DNA of 64,000 nucleotides from Tateyamaria omphalii (GTDB taxonomy: Bacteria > Pseudomonadota > Alphaproteobacteria > Rhodobacterales > Rhodobacteraceae), in NCBI RefSeq assembly GCF_014651375.1, contig NZ_BMWT01000001.1, forward strand, positions 663,501-727,500, in the 5' to 3' direction. Positions within the stretch are counted from its first letter, which is position 1. The number at the start of each line of letters is the position of its first letter. Below the pieces are notes generated by a model. It made no database searches and was not told the origin of the DNA. It saw only the letters and a program-made list of their open reading frames with translations. Shown here piece after piece: positions 9,377 to 17,456 of this stretch. The position numbers and the translations under genes are program-made.

Positions 9377-10033
9377 TTAGATTCGTGCGAAACGTTGTGC
9401 AATCTTTGGAAGCAAGCCCTGGAAGCGCAATGGCGCGTCCGTGACGGCCAGGCAAATGCAATCCTCGTGGATATCGGCTACGGGCGTGTGATGCATGTCG
9501 CTGTCTGCGACTTCTACATCGCCGCGGGCAAAGTAATCGTCTTCGTCCTGAAACGCGCCTTGCAGAACCATAGTCATTTCGATCCCGTGGTGACCGTGAT
9601 CGGGCATCGCAGCGCCAGCAGGTATGTAGAGCAGACGGGCCGATGCGTCTTTGGATGTCGGTAGAATGGCTTGCTTTACACCCATGCCAATCGCACGCCA
9701 TTTGATGCTGTCGATGCCGCCGCCAACGTAGTCTTGCAACGGCTTTGGTAGCACCATGTCTTTCGGATGTTGAGTGCGGATTTCGTCCGGCGCTCCACCA
9801 GCGATCAGGGCCATCGTGGCTTCGAAGCTGCCAGGTGTCAGTGACACGTTATTCCCTGGGGCCTGTTCCAGAACAGCCCCACCTACCGCGTCGTAGCTTT
9901 CGACCCGGGCGCGGCATTCGTCGCAAAGCGATACGTGCGTCGCAACCATGAGGTTGAATGCTTCTGGCAGCGTCCCGGCTGCATAGCCCATCAGGATCTC
10001 ATCCGTCAGGTGATGTGTGATCTTCTGTTCCAT
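9377..10033 (-). CDS. chrR: ChrR family zinc anti-sigma factor with cupin domain
   Basis: A 218-residue protein from the ATG at 10033. A GTG three codons upstream overlaps the rpoE stop, but an SD-like GAAG sits 8 bases before the ATG. The N-terminal anti-sigma domain has the zinc ligands H8, H33, C37 and C40 (THVSLCDEC, H-x3-C-x2-C). The C-terminal cupin has DHGHHGIEMTMVLQG and DMHHTP, matching the second zinc site of ChrR. In Rhodobacter sphaeroides ChrR holds RpoE inactive until singlet oxygen or organic hydroperoxides trigger its loss. It is encoded directly after rpoE, as in that system. Confidence 0.95.
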   Translation of the reverse strand: MEQKITHHLTDEILMGYAAGTLPEAFNLMVATHVSLCDECRARVESYDAVGGAVLEQAPGNNVSLTPGSFEATMALIAGGAPDEIRTQHPKDMVLPKPLQDYVGGGIDSIKWRAIGMGVKQAILPTSKDASARLLYIPAGAAMPDHGHHGIEMTMVLQGAFQDEDDYFARGDVEVADSDMHHTPVADIHEDCICLAVTDAPLRFQGLLPKIAQRFARI

Positions 10034-10038
10034 ATCCG

Positions 10039-10587
10039 TCACTTCATCGCATGGCGTAGTCGTTCCAACGCCAATCTAATCCGAGATTTGATCGTGCCCA
10101 GGGGCAGACCGGTTTGAGCGGCGATTTCACTATGGGACAGGTCCCCGAAATACGCCTTTTGTATCAGTTCACGCTGGGCTTCCGGCAATTCTGCGATTGC
10201 CTGACCCAACTGTTCGCTTTCCTGCTGCAAGGCCATCACGTCGGCCTGGTCAGGTTCTTCTTCGGGTCCCCAACCCAGATCTTCGGGTTCGGGGCGGCGC
10301 TGCTTGCGCAGCACGTCAATCTTTCTGTTCCGCGCGATGGTGAAGATCCAGGTCGCCACCGACGCCCGCGCGGGGTCAAACATGTGCGCTTTGTGCCAGC
10401 AGGTCGCCATGACCTCTTGCGCGCATTCTTCTGCGAGCGACGCATCCGCGCCTGACTTCATAAGGAACCCTTTGACCCGCGGGGCAAAGTGGGCGAACAG
10501 CGCAGCAAAAGCCGCCTGATCCCTGTCGTCACGAATCCGGACCATGTGGTCGACCCACTGCATCCGTTTTCCATCGCTCTCTTGCAT
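10039..10587 (-). CDS. rpoE: RNA polymerase ECF sigma factor RpoE (ChrR-controlled)
   Basis: An 182-residue ECF sigma factor of the RpoE/ChrR class. Region 2 includes LMKSGADASLAEECAQEVMATCWHKA split around CAQEVM. The region 2.4 stretch is SVATWIFTIARNRKIDVLRK. Region 4 is LPEAQRELIQKAYFGDLSHS followed by LPLGTIKSRIRLALERL. I chose the ATG at 10587 (SD-like AGGA upstream, length equal to known RpoE). The open frame extends to a GTG at 10689, but that codon lies inside the spacer of a predicted promoter, so it cannot be translated from that transcript. It recognises TGATCC-N18-TAnnn promoters and activates singlet-oxygen defence genes. Confidence 0.94.
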   Translation of the reverse strand: MQESDGKRMQWVDHMVRIRDDRDQAAFAALFAHFAPRVKGFLMKSGADASLAEECAQEVMATCWHKAHMFDPARASVATWIFTIARNRKIDVLRKQRRPEPEDLGWGPEEEPDQADVMALQQESEQLGQAIAELPEAQRELIQKAYFGDLSHSEIAAQTGLPLGTIKSRIRLALERLRHAMK

Positions 10588-10675
10588 GAGTGCCGGTCCT
10601 GTTACCGCCCTCGGAAAACCTCCGACGACGGACTGCGCATCTGTTTCAGACGTGTCTAAACCCGCAAACATATCC

Positions 10676-10705
10676 CGTCTACGCGACACAAGGCGCGTCG
10701 GATCA
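10676..10705 (-). promoter_or_regulatory. RpoE-type autoregulated promoter of rpoE-chrR
   Basis: On the minus strand, TGATCC (10700-10705) is followed after exactly 18 bases by TAGACG (10676-10681). This fits the known Rhodobacter RpoE consensus (TGATCC, 18-base spacer, TAnnn). Transcription would start near 10669, giving a leader of about 80 bases before the rpoE ATG at 10587. Confidence 0.75.
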
Positions 10706-10727
10706 AAAATAAATGTCTGGTTTTTCT

Positions 10728-10757
10728 ACATCCGTTTGCGTCATCCCTCCGTAAATA
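10728..10757 (+). promoter_or_regulatory. Candidate RpoE-dependent promoter of the amine oxidase-DUF1365 operon
   Basis: ACATCC (10728-10733) and TAAATA (10752-10757) are separated by 18 bases, the RpoE spacing, upstream of the plus-strand operon. The -35 element matches TGATCC in only four of six positions, so this is a weaker candidate than the rpoE promoter facing the other way. Confidence 0.35.
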
Positions 10758-10793
10758 AGTCAAACCTTGGGACGTACGGGACACGAACGACTG

Positions 10794-12095
10794 ATGCCAT
10801 TTGAACATGCCATGACCGCACCGAAACGCATTGCCGTGATTGGAGGCGGGATTTCAGGGATGGGGGCAGCACATACGCTGGCGTCAGACCACAACGTGAC
10901 CCTGTTCGAGGCAGAGCCCCGTCTGGGTGGTCATGCTCGTACAATTATGGCTGGCAAGCGGGGGGATCAGCCGGTCGACACAGGCTTTCTGGTTTTCAAC
11001 TATGCGAACTATCCGAACATGGCGCGGTTGTTTGATGAACTGGATGTACCGGTTGTCAAATCCAACATGAGCTTCGGCGCATCCATCGACGGTGGTCGGT
11101 TGGAGTATGGTTTGGCCAGTTTGGATGCGGTGTTCGCGCAGCGCCGCAACGCACTGAACCCGAAGTTCCTCGGCATGTTCCGCGATATCCTGCGCTTCAA
11201 CAAGAATGCCCTGCGGGTCGCGAATGAGGATCGGACACGCACGATTGCTCAGTTCCTGGATGTCATGGGGACGGGGGATTGGTTCCGCGATTACTATTTG
11301 TTGCCACTCAGTGGTGCGATCTGGTCCACGCCGGTTGAAAAGATCATGGATTTCCCGGCCCATGCGATGATCCAGTTCTTTGAAAACCATGCGCTGCTGC
11401 ATCATTCGGGCCAGCACCAATGGTACACTGTGAACGGTGGATCGGTCGAATATGTGCGTCGCATCGAGGCTGCCATGCTGGGTAATGGTGTCGACATCCG
11501 GCTTGGCGCCCCTGTTCAATCCGTGCGCCGCACGGCGGCTGGCGCACAGGTCAAGGCCTGGGGTGGCGAATGGGAGATGTTTGACGAAGTGGTCTTTGCC
11601 ACGCATTCCGATGACAGTCTATCGCTGCTGGCTGATCCAACGGCTGAGGAAAAGGCGAGCCTTGGGGCAGTCAAGTATCAGCCCAATGACGTTGTGCTGC
11701 ACTGCGATGCGGCGATCATGCCTCAACATCCACAGGTCTGGTCCAGCTGGGTCTATACCGAGGATAAGAACGTCCATTCTGACCGCATTGATCTGACCTA
11801 CTGGATCAATTCGCTGCAACCGATCCCGATGGACGACATGCACTTCGTCACGCTGAATACAAAGCGTACGATCCGCGAAGAGTTGATTTATGATCAGACT
11901 GTGTTGCGCCACCCGGTCTATGATCTGGCCGCACTGGCCGCACAGGATCAGGTGCGGGCGATGAACGGGGCCAACAACACGTGGTACTGCGGCGCTTGGA
12001 TGCGCCACGGGTTCCACGAGGATGGGCTGACCGCAGGGCTGGATGTGGCCCGGGCTTTGTTGCGCGCACCTCAGATGCAGGTGGCTGCAGAATGA
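10794..12095 (+). CDS. FAD-dependent amine oxidase/desaturase-like protein (UfaD-type candidate)
   Basis: A 433-residue flavoprotein with an N-terminal dinucleotide-binding motif (KRIAVIGGGISGMGAAHTL) and ARTIMAGKRGDQPVDTGFLVF, typical of the amine oxidase/phytoene-desaturase superfamily. The C-terminal GAWMRHGFHEDGLTAGLDVA is its FAD-contacting segment. ATG 10794 was chosen; ATG 10812 (MTAPKRIAV) is also possible. It heads a tightly coupled five-gene operon (this gene, DUF1365, MFS, DUF3833, SDR). From memory, the same order occurs in the RpoE-ChrR regulon of R. sphaeroides (RSP_1091 to RSP_1087), where the first genes have been linked to furan fatty acid synthesis. Oxidation of phospholipid acyl chains is therefore the likely role, by inference. 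Confidence 0.88.
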   Translation: MPFEHAMTAPKRIAVIGGGISGMGAAHTLASDHNVTLFEAEPRLGGHARTIMAGKRGDQPVDTGFLVFNYANYPNMARLFDELDVPVVKSNMSFGASIDGGRLEYGLASLDAVFAQRRNALNPKFLGMFRDILRFNKNALRVANEDRTRTIAQFLDVMGTGDWFRDYYLLPLSGAIWSTPVEKIMDFPAHAMIQFFENHALLHHSGQHQWYTVNGGSVEYVRRIEAAMLGNGVDIRLGAPVQSVRRTAAGAQVKAWGGEWEMFDEVVFATHSDDSLSLLADPTAEEKASLGAVKYQPNDVVLHCDAAIMPQHPQVWSSWVYTEDKNVHSDRIDLTYWINSLQPIPMDDMHFVTLNTKRTIREELIYDQTVLRHPVYDLAALAAQDQVRAMNGANNTWYCGAWMRHGFHEDGLTAGLDVARALLRAPQMQVAAE

Positions 12096-12853
12096 CGGCC
12101 ACCGTCGATCATATCGCAGGCGTGACCTTTCATGGGCGCAAGGGATGCATCGAAAACGCCTTCCGCTACAGCGTGGACTACATGTTGCTAGATGCCGAAG
12201 CCGAGCTGCGCGTGCCCCGCCTGTTCGGGCGCAATCGGCGCGGACTCATGGCGCTTGATGACAAGGATCATGGTGGTGCGCCCAAGGCTGGGCGGGGTGC
12301 ACCGTGGGTGCGCGAGGTGTTGCAGGCTCATCAGATCACAGGCGTGACCAGGATCGAACTTTTGGCCCAACCCAAGGTGATGGGCCACGTGTTCAACCCT
12401 GTCAGTTTCTGGCTCTGTCGCCGCGCGGATGATCAGATGATCGCGGTCATTGCCGAAGTAACGAACACTTTCGGTGATCGGCACAGTTACCTTGTGAACC
12501 ATGCCGACCTGCGTCCCATCGCGCCCGAGGATCGGCTGCGCGCCACCAAGATACTTCATGTGTCGCCCTTCCAACCCATAGAAGGCGGGTACGAGTTTCG
12601 TTTTGATATTCGGGACGACAGGATCGGGGTCTGGATCGACTATTCCCGAGACGGTGAAGGTGGGTTGATTGCCACACTCACGGGACGTCGCTGTGCCCTC
12701 ACCAACCGAGCCATTCTTCGTGCCGCTCTGCGCCGCCCGTTCGGATCGCGTCGCGTGTTGGCCCTGATCCACTGGCAGGCGCTGAAGCTTTGGTGGAGGC
12801 GCGCGACCTATCGCGCCCGTCCAGTTCCTCCGTCCGAGGAGGTGTCACGGTGA
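12092..12853 (+). CDS. DUF1365 family protein (UfaO-type candidate)
   Basis: A 253-residue DUF1365 protein: HGRKGCIENAFRYSVDYMLL, VLQAHQITGVTRIELLAQPK, HVFNPVSFWLCRRADDQMIA and EVTNTFGDRHSYLV are characteristic. The ATG at 12092 overlaps the preceding stop (ATGA), indicating translational coupling. DUF1365 genes usually sit beside an FAD oxidoreductase and lipid-modifying enzymes. In Rhodobacter the corresponding gene is required for the singlet-oxygen response and, as I recall, for the oxygenation step that makes the furan ring. Its biochemical mechanism is not visible from sequence. Confidence 0.9.
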   Translation: MTATVDHIAGVTFHGRKGCIENAFRYSVDYMLLDAEAELRVPRLFGRNRRGLMALDDKDHGGAPKAGRGAPWVREVLQAHQITGVTRIELLAQPKVMGHVFNPVSFWLCRRADDQMIAVIAEVTNTFGDRHSYLVNHADLRPIAPEDRLRATKILHVSPFQPIEGGYEFRFDIRDDRIGVWIDYSRDGEGGLIATLTGRRCALTNRAILRAALRRPFGSRRVLALIHWQALKLWWRRATYRARPVPPSEEVSR

Positions 12854-14085
12854 GCAACGCGCGGCCTCAACGACTTTCGGCATACGCGGTTTTTGCCGCG
12901 TTGCTGAGTGCAGCCGGGCTGCCGATCTATATACATGCGCCCAAGTTCTATGTGGACGAATACGGCGTATCGCTGGCAGCGCTGGGCGCCGTTTTGTTCG
13001 GGTTGCGTTTGCTGGACGTGGTGCAGGATCCATTGTTTGGGCGGTTGTCTGAGGCTTTGCGATCCCGGCGCGGCGTTGCCGTGCTGATCGGTTGCACGGT
13101 TATGGCGCTGTCCATGTTGGGTCTGTTTGCGGTGCCGCCACTCCTGCCGCCGCTGCTCTGGTTCGCGCTGATGCTGACCGGCGTGTTTTCGGCGTTCAGT
13201 TTCCTGACCATCAACTTCTATGCCCAAGGTGTGGTCAAGGCGGACCGCTTGCCGGGACAAGGCCATTTGATGCTCGCGCGCTGGCGCGAAACTGGCGCGC
13301 TGCTGGGCGTTTGCGTGGCGGCGATAACGCCGGTCATGCTGGGCGGGTTTATGGGCGCGCCGTTTGCAGGGTTTGCCGTTGGGTTCGCTGTGCTGGCTTT
13401 GGCTGCCATCGTGATGATGCGCGGCGAATGGGTGAGTGACGGCTTGCCTCCATCGGTCGGGTTCAAGGCTGTTCTGGGCGATGCGTTGGCGCGCAAGCTG
13501 CTATTAATCGCTTTGGTCAACGCTGCCCCGGTTGCGGTCAGTTCCACCCTTTTCCTGTTCTTCGTTGAAAGCCGGCTGGACGCGCCAGGGTTCGAAGGGC
13601 CGTTGTTGTTGCTGTTTTTCCTGTGCGCTGCCATAGCCGCGCCCATCTGGGGCCGCCTGGCGGAGCGGTATGGACCGAAGCCTGTTTTGCTGAGCGCGAT
13701 GGTGCTGGCTATCCTCGCCTTTGGTTGGGCCGTCACTCTCGGATCTGGCGACTGGATGGCTTTCGCGATCATTTGTGCCCTGTCTGGTGCTACACTGGGC
13801 GCAGACCTGACCGTCCTTCCTGCTGTGTTTGCCACGCGCATGGCCCGGATCAGCCCCTCGGCCGCCGAAGGATTTGGCCTTTGGTCATTTGTTTCGAAAT
13901 TCACCCTGGCCTTTGCTGCCGTCACCCTGTTGCCCGCGCTTGAGCGGGCGGGGTTTGACAGCGCAGCGGCCACTCACCCGCCCGAAGCTCTGACGCTTCT
14001 CACGCTGCTTTATGCGGCTGTGCCTTGTGGCCTCAAGGTCGTAGCGATTGCGCTGCTCGCCACGACCGACCTGAAGGAGACCTGA
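12850..14085 (+). CDS. MFS transporter, Na+/melibiose symporter-like
   Basis: A 411-residue polytopic membrane protein of about 12 helices in the GPH/melibiose-symporter branch of the major facilitator superfamily: PIYIHAPKFYVDEYGVSLAA, GLRLLDVVQDPLFGRLSEAL and NFYAQGVVKADRLPGQGHLM. The start is the GTG at 12850, overlapping the DUF1365 stop by four bases. The substrate is unknown. Because every neighbour acts on membrane lipids, it may move a lipid or a lipid breakdown product, but this is inference from context only. Confidence 0.87.
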   Translation: MSNARPQRLSAYAVFAALLSAAGLPIYIHAPKFYVDEYGVSLAALGAVLFGLRLLDVVQDPLFGRLSEALRSRRGVAVLIGCTVMALSMLGLFAVPPLLPPLLWFALMLTGVFSAFSFLTINFYAQGVVKADRLPGQGHLMLARWRETGALLGVCVAAITPVMLGGFMGAPFAGFAVGFAVLALAAIVMMRGEWVSDGLPPSVGFKAVLGDALARKLLLIALVNAAPVAVSSTLFLFFVESRLDAPGFEGPLLLLFFLCAAIAAPIWGRLAERYGPKPVLLSAMVLAILAFGWAVTLGSGDWMAFAIICALSGATLGADLTVLPAVFATRMARISPSAAEGFGLWSFVSKFTLAFAAVTLLPALERAGFDSAAATHPPEALTLLTLLYAAVPCGLKVVAIALLATTDLKET

Positions 14086-14086
14086 C

Positions 14087-14668
14087 ATGGACGCCTTGAT
14101 ACCTGCGCTTTTGGGTGCTGTCGTCGTGATGATGTGCGGCTGGACCAGATCCCGCTATGCCGACTTTCTAGCCCAAAGCCCGGATGACTATGCCAATGGA
14201 AACGGACCGCAATTCGATGTTCGAACGCACCTGAATGGCCCCATCATTTGCGAAGGGGTCATATTTGGTCCCACTGGACGTGTATCTTCCCGATTTGTCG
14301 GCGAGTTTGATTGCAGGTGGGAAGGCAATTCTGGTGTTATGGACGAGGTCTTTACCTATGATGATGGGTCTACGCAGACGCGCGCATGGCGACTGACCAT
14401 AGGCAACGACGGCAAGATTGTTGCCCGCGCTGATGATGTTGTCGGTGACGGTACGGGGCAGCAGACAGGCAGTTCTGTCCAGCTGAAATACAAGTTCCGC
14501 CTGCCGGATGAATCAGGCGGACATGTGCTGGACACAGTCGATTGGATGTATCTCGCGCCCAATGGCACCATCGTGAACCGATCGCAGTTCCGAAAATACG
14601 GGATCAAGGTGGCCGAGTTGGTGGCGACCATGCGCCCTGCCAATCAAGAGATGAAAGAAGCAGCATGA
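14087..14668 (+). CDS. DUF3833 family protein
   Basis: A 193-residue protein with a hydrophobic N-terminus (LIPALLGAVVVMMCGW, resembling an uncleaved anchor or lipoprotein-like signal). The DUF3833 core is YFNGP-like (DVRTHLNGPIICEGVIFGP), RFVGEFDCRWEGNSGVMDEV, YDDGSTQTRAWRLTI and VDWMYLAPNGTIVNRSQFRK. The family is lipocalin-like in character and almost always travels with DUF1365, SDR and FAD-oxidase genes. It starts one base after the MFS stop and is overlapped by the SDR gene, so it belongs to the same operon. The molecular role is unknown. Confidence 0.85.
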   Translation: MDALIPALLGAVVVMMCGWTRSRYADFLAQSPDDYANGNGPQFDVRTHLNGPIICEGVIFGPTGRVSSRFVGEFDCRWEGNSGVMDEVFTYDDGSTQTRAWRLTIGNDGKIVARADDVVGDGTGQQTGSSVQLKYKFRLPDESGGHVLDTVDWMYLAPNGTIVNRSQFRKYGIKVAELVATMRPANQEMKEAA

Positions 14669-15402
14669 ATGACATGTCCCTTAGCGGCAAACGGTACTGG
14701 CTGGTGGGTGCGGGCGACGGTTTGGGTCGCGCGCTGGCCCACTGCATGAGCCGCGCAGGGGTCGAAGTGGTCGTGTCGTCCCGTGGTGAAGACAAGCTGA
14801 AGGAATTGGTCGAGGAGCTGCCCGGTAAGGCGTCATACCAGACAGTCGATATTTCTGATGATGATAGTGTCAAAGCGGCTGCGGAGGCTGTGGGAGAGAT
14901 CGACGGGCTGGTACTTTTAGCGGGTGTTTATTGGCCCTTCTCGGCTAGGGAATGGAACGCCGAACAGGCGGTTGCGATGGCAGATGTGAACTTTACCGGC
15001 TTCATGCGGGTGCTGGGTCAGGTGGTACCAGCCTTCGTGAAGAAGGACGCAGGCCACATCGTCATCACGTCATCTTTGACCGGTTTTCGTGGGTTACCGG
15101 GATCAATTGGCTATACCGCTTCAAAGGCGGCCACGATGTCGCTCGCCGAATGCATGTATGCTGATCTGCGTGGCACGGGCGTGCGGGTTCAGGTGGCCAA
15201 TCCGGGTTTCATCAAAACCCAGCTGACTGACAAGAACGATTTCAACATGCCGTTCATCATGGAGCCCGAGGCCGCCGCGCGCGAGATGTTCGAGCTTATG
15301 CTGACGGACAGTTTCAAAAAGAGTTTCCCGACCTTCTTTTCTCTGCTCTTCCGCGGCTCACAGTTTTTGCCGGACTGGATATACTATCGGATTTTTTCTT
15401 AG
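14665..15402 (+). CDS. Short-chain dehydrogenase/reductase
   Basis: A 245-residue SDR. The nucleotide-binding turn is YWLVGAGDGLGRALA (a variant of TGxxxGxG). The catalytic tetrad region shows SSLTGFRGLPGSIGYTASKA, where the Ser, Tyr and Lys are in place, followed by NPGFIKTQLTDKNDFNMPF. The start ATG at 14665 overlaps the DUF3833 stop (ATGA). It is the last gene of the five-gene lipid operon, and the substrate is unknown. The 258 bases after it hold no gene that I can recognise, apart from the ribosome-binding site of the next gene. Confidence 0.92.
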   Translation: MNDMSLSGKRYWLVGAGDGLGRALAHCMSRAGVEVVVSSRGEDKLKELVEELPGKASYQTVDISDDDSVKAAAEAVGEIDGLVLLAGVYWPFSAREWNAEQAVAMADVNFTGFMRVLGQVVPAFVKKDAGHIVITSSLTGFRGLPGSIGYTASKAATMSLAECMYADLRGTGVRVQVANPGFIKTQLTDKNDFNMPFIMEPEAAAREMFELMLTDSFKKSFPTFFSLLFRGSQFLPDWIYYRIFS

Positions 15403-15660
15403 CATCCAAGATCGCTCGCCGATGGTGCGCCAGCAATCTCGTCCGGATTTCAGTTCCTGTGTTTGGAAGTGCAAACCTTGGCCGTCTATCTCACTGCACT
15501 GGTTTATGCTACAGTACATCGTGCTTTTTTGATGCTTTGGCGGTTGCAATGTCATGAGAGAAAGCGAGGCAACGTCGGTACGCTTGCTGAATACTTAATT
15601 GATACGGATCAAGGCGGCAGGTTTGCGGACTGAGCAGGATGAGCTCAGGAGGTTTGAACC

Positions 15661-15987
15661 ATGAATCTTGAGATTGAACGGGCCATCGTCGCGCAGGTGG
15701 TATTGATGGGGCGCGAGCTTGAGCGGGCCGAGGGTGAATTACGTGGTCTGATTGATCGCCTCGATACTGACGAGCAGGCTGAACTGGTGGCGATCATGTG
15801 GGTTGGGCGGGGTGCCTTTGAGCCGGATGATTGGGAGGAAGCCGTCGCAACGGCAGAGGCCGAAGCCACCACACCATGTGCCGATTACTTGCTCGGAACG
15901 CCGCATTTTCCAGATCATCTGGAAGCGGGAATGGAAGCATTGGGATTGCCTCTGGGCGATGAAGAGGAGGCATTGCTTGGTAGGTAG
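15661..15987 (+). CDS. DUF3775 domain-containing protein
   Basis: A 108-residue acidic protein preceded by a strong AGGAGG at about 15647. Residues about 30-100 match DUF3775 (LIDRLDTDEQAELVAIMWVG, then DYLLGTPHFPDHLEAGMEAL). The family is small, cytosolic and uncharacterised, and is common in alphaproteobacteria. It stands alone, convergent with the following minus-strand cluster. Confidence 0.85.
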   Translation: MNLEIERAIVAQVVLMGRELERAEGELRGLIDRLDTDEQAELVAIMWVGRGAFEPDDWEEAVATAEAEATTPCADYLLGTPHFPDHLEAGMEALGLPLGDEEEALLGR

Positions 15988-16017
15988 AGCACCGGCGTTC
16001 CTTCTACATTCGAGGTC

Positions 16018-16404
16018 TCAGTTTGTTGTTTCGTATGGCAGGTCATCTGGGTCGATGCCGACAAAGTCGGGCGCGGGAGTGACAGGCAACCGGATGGCCT
16101 GAATTGTTGTGTCACCGGCCAGCAAAGCTTGGACAACGCGGTGCATTCCGTCCATCAACCGTCCCTCGGCATCAAGTATGATCGGGTAAGCACGGTTCGC
16201 CTGTTTCACCAGTTGCATATGATGGGCGATCGTCCGTGGCGTCGGGGTGACGTTGTGCGCGAACCACCAGTTTTCATCCACCTCCGCGATTTCGGTCAAT
16301 CGAACAGGTTGGGGCAAGAGGCCCACGCTGGCTTCAGCGATCTTGCGCATATCCCAAGCCAAAAGTCCGCGTGGGCTGGGTCTGAAGTGATATTGCAGGC
16401 GCAT
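16018..16404 (-). CDS. Small ParB-like/sulfiredoxin-fold protein
   Basis: A 128-residue protein. Residues about 80-115 read YPIILDAEGRLMDGMHRVVQALLAG, which resembles the ParB/sulfiredoxin nuclease-fold motif (x-x-DGxHRxxAxxxxG). There is no helix-turn-helix, so it is not a chromosome-partitioning ParB. It overlaps the stop of the saccharopine dehydrogenase gene by one base (TGATG), so it is coupled to it. The function is unknown; in other families this fold binds CTP or carries out phosphotransfer. Confidence 0.7.
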   Translation of the reverse strand: MRLQYHFRPSPRGLLAWDMRKIAEASVGLLPQPVRLTEIAEVDENWWFAHNVTPTPRTIAHHMQLVKQANRAYPIILDAEGRLMDGMHRVVQALLAGDTTIQAIRLPVTPAPDFVGIDPDDLPYETTN

Positions 16405-17456
16405 CAGTGCTCCATGGCCGCGTCAAAAGTTGCCTTGGCGCGTTTCCACACGCCTGTGCTTAGGTCCGACAGGGTCAACAGGCTTGGCAGCAATTGATCC
16501 GCATAGTCTTCGCTGCTTTCTAACGGCAGCATCGACGGCAAGTTGTCGATCGCTGTAACGTCCAGCGGTGGTGCGTCATGCACGCGCAAGGCTGGCGCAC
16601 CCCAGGTGGTTGTCCGATCATAGACCTTGATGGGGGAGAAATCGCTGTCTGGGTCACAGGCTATGTCGCCGATGACACTGAGGTTGCGTGCGGCGTGCGG
16701 TGTCCCCGCGGGGACAAAGATGGGTGTGCCGGGGCGTGCCAGAATGCAGTTGAAAAAGATGTCATGCGCCAACACTTCCGGGAATGGGCCACCATGGTTG
16801 GTTTCGGCCATGTCCCAGCGGGTCGTTGGAACACCCATCACCGTACACAAGTCTGCGGCACCTGTACCAACACGACCCAAGGCACCGATGATCAGGGCGG
16901 TGGGGCGGTGTGTGCCGGTGCCCACAAGGTCTGATTGCAGTTCGGCCAAAAGGTGGTTTGAACTCGGATACGAGTTAACTGGTCCGGTCATCTGATGTTT
17001 TTGCTGTGCGATCCAGCATTTGAGCGCAACGGCAGCGCCTGCGTAGCCTGCCCAGTACCCGAAGGCTGCAACGCGTTTTCCGGCCTCGTCCACGAGGTAT
17101 TCCAGGTCATAAAGCGTGCCGCCACCCACCTTGAATCTTTGTAACAGGATTTGACCTGCTGGCTGTCCCTTGTAGGCGTGACCGAACATGATGTGCTTAT
17201 GTGCCAAGGGTGTGCCATCATCGGGTAGTTCCTTGAGGCCAAAGATGATCGCATCCGCGGGTGCGGTTGGCCATGTGTTCTCGGCGGCGATGGTGGCGCC
17301 GGCATTGGCGTAGCGGTCGGTTGGGATGCAGCGGGTTTGGCTGTCTTCGACTGTGACTGCGATACCTGCCTCTATCAGCTTAGCTGTGCCTTCAGGGGTC
17401 AGGCCAACCCGGTCTTCGTTCTCTCGTTGCTCGGCCCGAACCCAAAGATGTGTCAT
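16404..17456 (-). CDS. Saccharopine dehydrogenase, NAD-dependent, lysine-forming type
   Basis: A 350-residue protein resembling fungal LYS1: HLWVRAEQRENEDRVGLTPE at the start, FGLKELPDDGTPLAHKHIMF, GHAYKGQP, YDLEYLVDEAGKRVAAFGYW and the nucleotide-binding LIIGALGRVGTGAADLC. LYS1 converts saccharopine to lysine and 2-oxoglutarate. In bacteria that use the diaminopimelate pathway, homologues may act on other amino-acid adducts, so the physiological substrate is uncertain. It overlaps the GST gene (17453-17456) and the ParB-like gene, forming a three-gene operon on the minus strand. Confidence 0.87.
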   Translation of the reverse strand: MTHLWVRAEQRENEDRVGLTPEGTAKLIEAGIAVTVEDSQTRCIPTDRYANAGATIAAENTWPTAPADAIIFGLKELPDDGTPLAHKHIMFGHAYKGQPAGQILLQRFKVGGGTLYDLEYLVDEAGKRVAAFGYWAGYAGAAVALKCWIAQQKHQMTGPVNSYPSSNHLLAELQSDLVGTGTHRPTALIIGALGRVGTGAADLCTVMGVPTTRWDMAETNHGGPFPEVLAHDIFFNCILARPGTPIFVPAGTPHAARNLSVIGDIACDPDSDFSPIKVYDRTTTWGAPALRVHDAPPLDVTAIDNLPSMLPLESSEDYADQLLPSLLTLSDLSTGVWKRAKATFDAAMEH

